Shown here: positions 1 through 5,290 of the stretch, piece after piece
How the letters are laid out: each line of letters opens with the position of its first letter
How positions within the stretch are numbered: position 1 is the first letter of the stretch
Assembly (NCBI GenBank): GCA_934463265.1
Contig: CAKSIU010000042.1
Coordinates: forward strand, 1-5,505
Source of the DNA: an uncultured Eubacteriales bacterium
Lineage (GTDB): Bacteria > Bacillota > Clostridia > Oscillospirales > Acutalibacteraceae
Direction: 5' to 3'
DNA length: 5,505 bases
Notes under the pieces: generated by a model
Databases searched by the model: none
What the model saw: the letters and a program-made list of their open reading frames with translations, nothing else
What the model was told of the DNA's origin: nothing
Translations under genes and position numbers: made by a program

Positions 1-4
1 GATA

Positions 5-12
5 CCTCCTTT
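5..12 (-). promoter_or_regulatory. Minus-strand Shine-Dalgarno for a gene beyond the left edge
   Basis: Read on the minus strand, the first bases give AAAGGAGGTATC, a nearly perfect anti-16S match. It lies just downstream of the minus-strand promoter at 27-55. The start codon would be a few bases outside the window, so an unseen gene runs leftward from here. This site argues that the first bases of the window are a leader sequence and not coding on the plus strand. Confidence 0.6.
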
Positions 13-14
13 TA

Positions 15-61
15 GTGTCTGATTTTATAATACATAGTTTTTCAAAATGTGTCTACTTTTA
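15..61. repeat. Imperfect direct repeat around the leftward promoter
   Basis: GTGTCTGATTTTA at 15-27 and GTGTCTACTTTTA at 49-61 match at 11 of 13 positions and are 34 bases apart, about three helical turns. One copy overlaps the -35 box of the minus-strand promoter and the other covers its start-site region. This could be a pair of regulator binding sites, or simply chance in AT-rich DNA. Confidence 0.25.
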
Positions 62-2297
62 TATAGTAGCACCAAAATATGGAGATTCTGCAACCACAGT
101 AACGGTGGGCGCAGATGATTCCCTAACGATTGACAAGGCCTATTGGGGTGGTATCTCCTGGCTGCGTTCGCCTAGTCCTTATAACGCACAACATTACGCC
201 ATCTACGTCCGTCCGGGCGCTTATGTCGACATCATCGGTGTGAACGACGATAAGCCCGCGGTGACGGCCGCTTTCGCTATCAATCTGTCATCTGTAATCT
301 TTTCATCTGCGGCGTCAGCCGCATCTTCCGCCGTAGGCGGCGAAAATTTTTCGCAGATTTTAACAGATTCTCCCATGACATTGCGCATAAACGGAAACAG
401 TCAAATGGCAAGTACCTCTAAAGTAGAATTCTTACCTAATAAAGTGACTTATACTGCTGAAGCAAATGAACGTATGGTGATTATTGCCACCGGTTCCGAT
501 GGAAACACATACCAATATGTAGCAGCTGGCACTGGCAGCGAAAAAACTTTGACCGTTGACGAACTTGGTCTCCCTGTCGAGACAGATTTTACCGCAAGAG
601 CCTGGATTGAAAAAGATGTAGAAGCCGGTAGTTTACTTACTTATGCTAAATCACTTACAAATGAAACGTCTTTTAAAACTAAAAAAGTACCCAGTGCAGC
701 TGATTTTAACTTTACTGCACCAAGTGAGTTGACTTACAATGGCAGCCAAAAAGAAGTAAATGTGACTGGTAAAGACGGCATGGGCAAAATTACAATTAAA
801 TATTATAATTCTGATGGTACTCAGCTTGATAATGCCCCAAAGAACGCAGGAACTTACACAGTAAAAATTGATGTTGATGCAGGTGCATCATACGTAGCTG
901 CAAATGATTTAACCGACACAAACTGGACATTCACAATTGGCAAGCAAACAATAACCCCTCAAATAACAGCAGAAAACAAAACTTACGATGGAGACACTAA
1001 TGCAACTGTTACAGCAGTTAGATTTGATGGTTTGCAAAATGGAGAAACCTTGAAAGAGGGAACGGATTATGAAGTCACAGCAAAATTTGACAACGCAAAC
1101 GCTGGCGAAAATAAAATTGTTACAGCAACTATTACTTTAAACGATACTGAAAAAACTAAAAATTATATTTTAAGTACAAATTCAGTAACAGCAGAAGCGA
1201 AAATAACGCCCGAAGCTATAACAGTCACAGCGGATAACAAGGAAAAAATAGAAGGCGACGATGACCCGGAATTAACATATGTGGCCAAAGGATTAATCGA
1301 GAGTGATAGCCTTGCAGGAAGTTTGGCACGCGATTCCGGTGAAGTTGCCGGAACTTACGATATCAATCAAGGAACTTTAAGCAATCCAAATTATGCCATT
1401 TCGTTTGTCAATGGCACATTTACGATATATGAAAGGCCGTCTTATCCGGATGGCCCGGGTGACACGCCAGAGAATCCAGATGACAGCACTGAAGTAGAGC
1501 AACCGAGTGACCGTCCAGAGTGGGGAGAAACGATGATAACAATCAAAGGAATTAAACATTACATCAGCAAAGACGGAAGCAGGAGTGTAGAAATTTCAGA
1601 AAAAAATACAGATGCAAACGGAATAATTTGGATAAAAGAAGAATCTTACGACCCATACTTAGGGTACGATACCGCAGCTTGGTATGGATTTGATAACTCG
1701 AAAGGCATTTTCGAAAATGGCTCCAGAGCATATGTGCATTGGTATAATAAAGAGCAAAATCCTGAAAAATTTACTGACATTGACGAAACGCACGAGGTTG
1801 AGGACAACAATTGCTATTATTTTGAAGTGGGTGTAATTAAGCCCGATGGAACGTCGTATACTCAGCTAAGTGAACCAATTAAATTTTACGTGCAAATTGG
1901 AGATGATTGGGACAGAGATGACCTTGAAGCATTTTACATAACACAAGACGAAGATGAAAAAGTTCCAGTAGCATTCGCAACGGAATCCTACCCAGAAGGC
2001 ACAGACGAATTTGGAATAATGACTTTATCACACTTCTCGCCATACTTCATTTACGATAAATTGACCGACGAAGAAAAAGCTGAATTAAACACCGCAATAG
2101 AAGAATTTGTTTCTCAACAAGAAGAAAAATCAACAGCTGAATCCGAGGCAAAATCGGAAGAGTCTGCATCGGATTCTTCAGTGAAAACCGGCGACGAAGT
2201 TATTTACTTCACAATCTCAGGACTGGGCTTAATAATGACGTTGGCGCTCGGTTTAATACTAATTTCAAAAATAAACAGAAAGAAATCTGATGAATAA
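15..2297 (+). CDS. Cell-surface protein with partial DUF6273-like domain, MBG/YDG repeats and KTGD membrane anchor (5'-truncated)
   Basis: The product would be a wall- or membrane-anchored surface protein; ligand unknown. In the 760-residue reading from GTG 15, residues about 30-100 hold the end of a DUF6273-like domain (ISWLRSP at 47-53, then an NLSSVIFSSAA-type ending). A beta-rich segment follows to about 225. Next come three MBG-family modules: about 228-310, a YDG-like unit at 313-397 (TYDGDTNAT), and an MBG_2-like unit at 400-475. A Pro/Asp linker, a second beta region with an LSHFSPYFIYD motif and a Ser/Glu-rich stalk lead to KTGD (724-727), a hydrophobic helix (729-751) and an RKK tail. 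KTGD resembles a degenerate sortase signal. There is no signal peptide, no ribosome binding site before the GTG, and the frame is open to the left edge through a minus-strand promoter. I therefore read it as a gene lacking its 5' end, possibly silent. Domain names come from memory of the families. Confidence 0.75.
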   Translation: MSDFIIHSFSKCVYFYIVAPKYGDSATTVTVGADDSLTIDKAYWGGISWLRSPSPYNAQHYAIYVRPGAYVDIIGVNDDKPAVTAAFAINLSSVIFSSAASAASSAVGGENFSQILTDSPMTLRINGNSQMASTSKVEFLPNKVTYTAEANERMVIIATGSDGNTYQYVAAGTGSEKTLTVDELGLPVETDFTARAWIEKDVEAGSLLTYAKSLTNETSFKTKKVPSAADFNFTAPSELTYNGSQKEVNVTGKDGMGKITIKYYNSDGTQLDNAPKNAGTYTVKIDVDAGASYVAANDLTDTNWTFTIGKQTITPQITAENKTYDGDTNATVTAVRFDGLQNGETLKEGTDYEVTAKFDNANAGENKIVTATITLNDTEKTKNYILSTNSVTAEAKITPEAITVTADNKEKIEGDDDPELTYVAKGLIESDSLAGSLARDSGEVAGTYDINQGTLSNPNYAISFVNGTFTIYERPSYPDGPGDTPENPDDSTEVEQPSDRPEWGETMITIKGIKHYISKDGSRSVEISEKNTDANGIIWIKEESYDPYLGYDTAAWYGFDNSKGIFENGSRAYVHWYNKEQNPEKFTDIDETHEVEDNNCYYFEVGVIKPDGTSYTQLSEPIKFYVQIGDDWDRDDLEAFYITQDEDEKVPVAFATESYPEGTDEFGIMTLSHFSPYFIYDKLTDEEKAELNTAIEEFVSQQEEKSTAESEAKSEESASDSSVKTGDEVIYFTISGLGLIMTLALGLILISKINRKKSDE
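27..55 (-). promoter_or_regulatory. Sigma-A-type promoter reading leftward
   Basis: On the minus strand the -35 box is TAGACA (55 to 50, five of six matches) and the -10 box is TATTAT (32 to 27, five of six matches), with exactly 17 bases between them. Transcription would start near position 20 and reach a strong Shine-Dalgarno within about ten bases. Box quality, spacing and ribosome binding site fit together as one expression signal for an off-window gene. The plus-strand open frame crosses it, which suggests a recombination junction at about 55-75. Confidence 0.6.
308..340 (+). repeat. Two tandem GC-rich hairpins inside the surface-protein gene
   Basis: TGCGGC (308-313) pairs perfectly with GCCGCA (318-323) around a four-base loop GTCA. 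CCGCC (328-332) pairs with GGCGG (336-340) around GTA. They sit just downstream of the variable-looking WLRSP segment. Short hairpins 3' of the variable region are a known part of DGR target sites, which makes the position notable. They encode an Ala/Ser-rich stretch, so codon repetition is an alternative origin. Confidence 0.45.
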
Positions 2298-2301
2298 GAT
2301 G

Positions 2302-2335
2302 AAAAATCTCGGTGCGGTTGCATCGAGATTTTTTT
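2302..2335 (+). terminator. Rho-independent terminator after the surface-protein gene
   Basis: A 14-base stem (2302-2315 with 2320-2333, one G-U pair) closes over the loop GGTT and runs into seven T residues (2329-2335). It starts five bases after the TAA stop at 2295-2297. Because the left arm begins with five A residues, it could also act on minus-strand transcripts. Confidence 0.9.
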
Positions 2336-2383
2336 CTATTAGAAATATTTTTTATTGCTTTTTATCCATGCCCCCAGTAAATA

Positions 2384-2412
2384 TTGACAGTCATGAACTA
2401 GAGCCTTTTAAT
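2384..2412 (+). promoter_or_regulatory. Sigma-A-type promoter in the intergenic region
   Basis: A consensus -35 TTGACA (2384-2389) and a TTTAAT -10 (2407-2412, five of six) are separated by 17 bases. The start site would be near 2419, so any transcript begins at or just before the ATG at 2421, with no room for a ribosome binding site. It may drive a remnant gene, a small RNA, or a long leader for the 2761 gene. Confidence 0.45.
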
Positions 2413-2420
2413 ATAAAGAG

Positions 2421-2691
2421 ATGACAAGAAAGGAAAAATCAGCTTTAGGACTAACATTTGTGAATATTTTTTCTGTTCTTTCAAATTTATTATCACTCTT
2501 TTCGTTTACGGTGTTGCACTATTGTTTGTATGGCTTTCTTTAGAACATCTGTTGCATTTTTTATTCCAGACACTGTATTTTGGTTACTTTTTTCCTTTTT
2601 TACTATCAGTATGCATTTTAAATTATCATTTTTCAAAACAAATTTATTTGTTTTTTGTGGGATAATTGCTTTGAGATACAGACAAAATTAA
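2421..2691 (+). pseudogene. Possible frameshifted small membrane-protein remnant
   Basis: Two overlapping short frames encode hydrophobic peptides. ATG 2421 gives 40 residues beginning MTRKEKSALGLTFVNIF and stopping at TAG 2541-2543. In the next frame, ATG 2530 gives 53 residues ending RYRQN at TAA 2689-2691. Joined by one frame change they would make a roughly 90-residue protein with two or three membrane segments. Neither ATG has a convincing ribosome binding site, and T-rich DNA yields hydrophobic frames by chance. I do not recognise a family. The 2336-2760 interval otherwise holds only the promoters and the AT-rich inverted repeat listed separately. Confidence 0.2.
2635..2656 (+). terminator. 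AT-rich perfect inverted repeat with short T-run (weak terminator candidate)
   Basis: AAAACAAAT (2635-2643) and ATTTGTTTT (2646-2654) are exact reverse complements around a two-base centre, followed by two more T residues. The stem has only two G-C pairs, so termination would be inefficient. Its place between the two promoters fits a minor terminator or a protein binding palindrome. Confidence 0.25.
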
Positions 2692-2696
2692 AAAAA

Positions 2697-2725
2697 TTGA
2701 CTTCAATTTCTTAATATGTTATAAT
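2697..2725 (+). promoter_or_regulatory. Strong sigma-A promoter for the exported-protein unit
   Basis: The -35 box is TTGACT (2697-2702) and the -10 box is a perfect TATAAT (2720-2725), with a 17-base spacer ending in TGT, which adds an extended -10 TG. Transcription would begin near 2732, giving a leader of about 30 bases before the ATG at 2761. This is the best plus-strand promoter in the window. Confidence 0.85.
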
Positions 2726-2746
2726 AATTAAAGATTTTGATTGTAT

Positions 2747-2752
2747 GAGGAG
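2747..2752 (+). promoter_or_regulatory. Ribosome binding site fixing the 2761 start
   Basis: GAGGAG lies eight bases before ATG 2761, close to optimal. Together with the signal peptide that begins exactly at this ATG, it settles the start. Confidence 0.85.
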
Positions 2753-2760
2753 CGAAAATA

Positions 2761-3054
2761 ATGAAAAAATTAATGTCTTTAATGTTAACTTTGTCAATAA
2801 TTATTACAATATTTTCTAGCAATGTTTTTGCCCAAGGAATTGACAAAATTGAATATGGGAAAGATGGCTGGAAAACAGTGTATGTTAGTAGTGAAAAGAT
2901 TGATGAATTTTTAAAGTATATAAGTGAAGCGTCAGAAGTGGACAAATGTTATGAAAACGCGAAAAAATTAAAGCCGAAAGATGTATTTACGACATTGGCG
3001 CCGTTTGTTTTTCCAATATTGTCAAGTTTGGGTTCGTACAAGGTTATGAAGTAA
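2761..3054 (+). CDS. Exported protein of unknown function, 5' part of a frame-shifted gene
   Basis: I do not recognise the family. The 97-residue reading begins with a clear Sec signal peptide (Lys-Lys, hydrophobic core, likely cleavage after NVFA at 24). A polar segment with one Cys and many Lys/Glu residues follows, then a hydrophobic stretch from about 75 (FTTLAPFVFPILSSLG). The last residues before TAA 3052-3054 (SYKVMK) are probably an out-of-frame tail. In the -1 frame the sequence continues without a stop from this hydrophobic stretch to 3431. The natural product is likely a 223-residue protein, with residues 1-91 from this frame and the rest from the next one. Promoter, leader and ribosome binding site are intact, so the gene is probably transcribed. 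The cause may be a lost G in the GGG at 3030-3032, a sequencing error, or programmed frameshifting. Confidence 0.75.
   Translation: MKKLMSLMLTLSIIITIFSSNVFAQGIDKIEYGKDGWKTVYVSSEKIDEFLKYISEASEVDKCYENAKKLKPKDVFTTLAPFVFPILSSLGSYKVMK
3027..3033 (+). other. Possible -1 slippery heptamer T TTG GGT
   Basis: In the frame of the 2761 gene these bases read T TTG GGT, which fits the X XXY YYZ pattern. A one-base backward slip here joins ...SSLG directly to FVQGYEV in the frame that runs to 3431. GGG is not a favoured A-site slip triplet, and I see no Shine-Dalgarno-like stimulator upstream and only a weak GAAGT/ACTTC pairing downstream (3048-3052 with 3081-3085). A simple one-base deletion is more likely. 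Confidence 0.25.
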
Positions 3055-3089
3055 AAGCATATATACAAAAAAATGGGAAAACTTCTTAT

Positions 3090-3431
3090 TTGATTAAGAG
3101 TATGTTGGTTACGATTGCTGAAATAGCTGCTGTGAGTTTATTAAATTCAATATCGTTTATTTTCGGTTGGCATATTTTTCAAAAAAACACCATGCAGAAT
3201 CAAGTTTTCAAATGTGATGATTTGGCAGAGGAGTATAAGTGCATATATAATGCATTTTATCCCAATTATGACGATATGAAAAGCACACCGACATTTCTAG
3301 ATCTTAAGAAGCAAAGAGATGAACGTAAGTTACATTTAATGCGAGTTAACGGTATGAAGGCTAAATTAAACGGTTTACAGTGTTATATGGGGTCCGTTGA
3401 ACCACAGTCATATGATGAACCGACTGAATGA
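3090..3431 (+). CDS. 3' part of the frame-shifted exported/membrane protein gene
   Basis: The longest start-to-stop reading begins at TTG 3090 (113 residues; an ATG lies at 3102), but neither has a convincing ribosome binding site. The frame is open upstream to at least 2970 and encodes plausible protein (FVQGYEVKAYIQKNGKTSY) immediately before it. I therefore read it as the C-terminal 132 residues of the gene starting at 2761 and not as an independent gene. It contains a hydrophobic helix (MLVTIAEIAAVSLLNSISFIF) followed by a charged tail with three Cys (KCDD, YKC, LQC) and Lys/Arg-rich helices. TGA 3429-3431 is 49 bases before the next gene, with no terminator between. If it is translated alone it would be a small single-pass membrane protein. 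Function unknown. Confidence 0.55.
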   Translation: MIKSMLVTIAEIAAVSLLNSISFIFGWHIFQKNTMQNQVFKCDDLAEEYKCIYNAFYPNYDDMKSTPTFLDLKKQRDERKLHLMRVNGMKAKLNGLQCYMGSVEPQSYDEPTE

Positions 3432-3462
3432 CATTTTGTAATAATAAAATATTGGTTTGACC

Positions 3463-3470
3463 AAAAGGAG
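3463..3470 (+). promoter_or_regulatory. Ribosome binding site choosing ATG 3481
   Basis: AAAAGGAG ends ten bases before ATG 3481. An in-frame TTG at 3457 lies upstream of this site and would put MTKRRTLT in front of the MKKF signal peptide. The binding site therefore supports ATG 3481. Confidence 0.85.
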
Positions 3471-3480
3471 AACTCTAACA

Positions 3481-4854
3481 ATGAAAAAGTTTATCTCAAT
3501 AATTATTTTACTTTTAAACATGATACAATTTACAGATATGCAATGTTTTGCTAAATGCGAAGAGCCATCAATCAGTGCAAAAGAATTAAATTTAGATGTT
3601 GATAGCCTTAAACAAAAAGTTTTTTTTGATAAGTATCTTGATGACAGAACTGTTAATGTTACCACAATTGATGTGATAAAGGACTTTGCATACGATTTGA
3701 ACAAGGAGGCATTAAATGCTTTGCAGCAAATGGTTGTTTCCTGGAATTCTAGATTAGATGAAAAAACAATTGATATAATGGCAAATTTGATAAAGAATAT
3801 TTTTTTGGGCAAATATGGTACAGAAAATACGGATGCATTGGTAAAAGGTTTAGAATATATAGAAAAAATCACAACCAATACAACGTTAAGTGACGAAGAA
3901 AAAATAGAAGCAGTAAAAGACGGTCAACTCCGAGCTGCAATGGGCTTGTCTGCAACAGAAGTAGTAAGTGGTATTGGTGGTGCTGCAGCAGGGGTTGCTG
4001 TTGCAAAAATTGCTGCAGAGACTATAGGAGCTGTCGGTTCATCAATTGGAGCAGGAACAGGAACATTAGCAGGAGGTGCCGTTTCAGTAATAGGGCATGG
4101 ACTGGGAGCGGTGGCAGCTGAAGCAGGATCAGCGAATGTAGCATTAGCCGCTGCAGCTAATGCGGCAGCAGGAGGAGCTTCAATTTCCGAAGCTATATTT
4201 GCAGGCAAGGTAGCCGGAGATACTTTTGCTACAATATCTGCAGCAACTAATGTTGCTGAAAATGCTGCTTTTGTGACGGAAATTGCTGGTGCCGTAACCA
4301 ATACGGTTGGAACAGCTGTTTCCAGTGTTGTGACACCAGTTTTGATGATTGGAGTTGCTGCATTATGTTGCTATGGAGTGTATAGAACAGTGAATAAAGT
4401 ATCAACTGCCATTTATAATAAGTATTTTAGTGATAAACCATATAATGAAGCATACGATGAGTATAATAAAAATTTAAACTTATTTCAGAATGTTGTAAAA
4501 GCTATATATGAACACGAGTGGATAGGAAATAATATTTTAACCACAGCTCAATCCAAAGAAAAGAATTGTGGAAAAGCTTTTGCGCGTTTCGAGAGAATAA
4601 AAGGCATAAATTATAATAAAACTAAATCAGATATAAATAATGATTTTGCAGCATTAGAATGTGAGTTGCTAGGTTATCCAGATGGACATCCAAACAGCAC
4701 TGACTGTAAAGAAGAAGCGTTGAAATTTATAAATTGTCAGTGGGAAAATGTGTATGACACTTCAAAATGTTCAATGAATCCGTATTATAAAAAAGCTATT
4801 GAGCAATCATCTCAGCTCAATAATTGTCAAGATACGAATAAAGATGAGTTATAA
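3481..4854 (+). CDS. Exported glycine/alanine-rich protein with Cys-rich C-terminal domain ending in KDEL, function unknown
   Basis: I do not recognise this 457-residue protein. Residues 1-24 form a Sec signal peptide (MKKF, hydrophobic core, likely cleavage after CFA). Residues 25-148 are mostly charged and probably helical. Residues about 149-280 are extremely rich in Gly and Ala, with glycine-zipper patterns (GIGGAAAGVAVA, GSSIGAGTGTLAGG) that can pack as membrane hairpins. A stronger hydrophobic helix lies at 283-302 and includes a Cys-Cys pair. The hydrophilic C-terminal domain has six Cys (363, 394, 409, 419, 430, 449), an even number that would suit disulfides outside the cell. The last four residues are KDEL. 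It lies 49 bases after the 2761-3431 gene, probably in the same transcript, and before a strong terminator. The layout could suit a membrane-inserting or pore-forming effector, or a structural membrane protein; this is inference from composition only. Confidence 0.85.
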   Translation: MKKFISIIILLLNMIQFTDMQCFAKCEEPSISAKELNLDVDSLKQKVFFDKYLDDRTVNVTTIDVIKDFAYDLNKEALNALQQMVVSWNSRLDEKTIDIMANLIKNIFLGKYGTENTDALVKGLEYIEKITTNTTLSDEEKIEAVKDGQLRAAMGLSATEVVSGIGGAAAGVAVAKIAAETIGAVGSSIGAGTGTLAGGAVSVIGHGLGAVAAEAGSANVALAAAANAAAGGASISEAIFAGKVAGDTFATISAATNVAENAAFVTEIAGAVTNTVGTAVSSVVTPVLMIGVAALCCYGVYRTVNKVSTAIYNKYFSDKPYNEAYDEYNKNLNLFQNVVKAIYEHEWIGNNILTTAQSKEKNCGKAFARFERIKGINYNKTKSDINNDFAALECELLGYPDGHPNSTDCKEEALKFINCQWENVYDTSKCSMNPYYKKAIEQSSQLNNCQDTNKDEL

Positions 4855-4941
4855 TGCTGGGTTTTTCAAGGTTTTATGAAGAAGGATAGATGTGAGGCGC
4901 GTATTTATATAAAAAGTAAACTGTAAAATAAAAATTTTTGT

Positions 4942-4981
4942 AGTTTCGGTAACCGGTTATGGTTATCGGAACTTGTTTTTT
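4942..4981 (+). terminator. Rho-independent terminator ending the exported-protein unit
   Basis: A 13-base stem (4942-4954 with 4961-4973, two G-U pairs) closes over the loop GGTTAT and is followed by TGTTTTTT (4974-4981). The loop and right arm repeat GGTTAT twice in a row. It lies 87 bases after the TAA at 4852-4854. No credible gene lies between; an 11-codon frame overlapping the stop (ATG 4854) looks accidental. Confidence 0.9.
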
Positions 4982-4994
4982 AGAAGGCTAGAAA

Positions 4995-5018
4995 TATAAG
5001 GTCCGTGGGAACCTTATA
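4995..5018 (+). repeat. Inverted repeat without T-run
   Basis: TATAAGGT (4995-5002) and ACCTTATA (5011-5018) are exact reverse complements around an eight-base loop CCGTGGGA. No U-tract follows on either strand, so it is not a standard terminator. It may be an operator or an RNA structure in the space between the terminator and the phage gene. Confidence 0.4.
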
Positions 5019-5208
5019 AAATATTGTGACAGATGAAAACAAGCTGTTTTATAGTGAAAATTAAGTTAGAAGTTTTAAAAACAAACGTAGTGAACCAAAG
5101 TGGAGCGCCAGTTAATCGCATTTTTGCGGTGAAAACTGCTTAGATTGTTGTACAGCGCGGAGCAAAAAAACACAGCATGAGCACGCCTGTGCGAGTGCGC
5201 GTTGAGGT

Positions 5209-5258
5209 CTGGGGAATTTATTCCCCAGTGCGGTCCAGCGGCAGCGCTGGAATAAATT
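5209..5258 (+). repeat. Two adjacent perfect hairpins with a competing alternative fold
   Basis: CTGGGGAAT (5209-5217) pairs with ATTCCCCAG (5220-5228), and TCCAGCG (5234-5240) pairs with CGCTGGA (5245-5251) around the loop GCAG. Alternatively, AATTTATT (5215-5222) can pair with AATAAATT (5251-5258), CCAG (5225-5228) with CTGG (5247-5250), and TGC (5229-5231) with GCG (5244-5246). That fold is exclusive of both hairpins. It could be a leader switch for the gene at 5291, or a mobile palindromic repeat. There is no U-tract, so it is not an ordinary terminator. Confidence 0.5.
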
Positions 5259-5273
5259 AATGAAGACTGAACT

Positions 5274-5280
5274 GAAAGGG
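5274..5280 (+). promoter_or_regulatory. Ribosome binding site of the phage gene
   Basis: GAAAGGG ends ten bases before ATG 5291. It is a reasonable match and supports that start, even though the frame is soon interrupted. Confidence 0.6.
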
Positions 5281-5290
5281 TGAAACTTTG

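Larger units (their letters stand above)
4982..5290 (+). other. Non-coding interval with structured elements before the phage gene
   Basis: About 310 bases contain no convincing gene. The left two thirds are AT-rich and hold the inverted repeat at 4995-5018 and a small palindrome AAAACA/TGTTTT (5036-5041 with 5045-5050). From about 5150 to 5250 the composition changes sharply: by hand count about 60 percent G+C, against roughly one third in the neighbouring genes. This island ends in the paired hairpins at 5209-5251. A frame from ATG 5033 is broken by TAG 5141 and has no ribosome binding site, so I do not call it. No promoter of good quality was found. Confidence 0.5.

Noticed and set aside
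1377..1559. Minus-strand frame within the surface-protein gene
   Set aside because: It is antisense to a clearly coding region and has no initiation signal.
2703..2945. Minus-strand frame over the 2697 promoter and signal-peptide region
   Set aside because: The plus strand has promoter, ribosome binding site and signal peptide here; the reverse frame is hydrophobic only because the DNA is AT-rich.
3457..3480. TTG 3457 as start of the KDEL protein gene
   Set aside because: The ribosome binding site at 3463-3470 lies downstream of this TTG and serves ATG 3481, where the signal peptide begins.
3408..3878. Minus-strand frame of about 156 codons
   Set aside because: It lies opposite the well-supported start of the 3481 gene and the end of the preceding one, with no start signals of its own.
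3924..4301. Long minus-strand frame rich in Ala and Pro
   Set aside because: It is the antisense reading of the Gly/Ala-rich core of the 3481-4854 gene; it has no ribosome binding site or promoter and its composition follows from the other strand.
4854..4889. ATG overlapping the stop of the KDEL protein gene (TAATG arrangement)
   Set aside because: Only 11 codons before TAG, so translational coupling to a real gene is not supported.
5033..5260. Frame from ATG 5033 with an in-frame TAG at 5141, ending TAA TGA, as a second recoded phage gene
   Set aside because: It has no ribosome binding site, resembles nothing I know, and its second half is made of the hairpin island. One more in-frame TAG here is not usable evidence for recoding.
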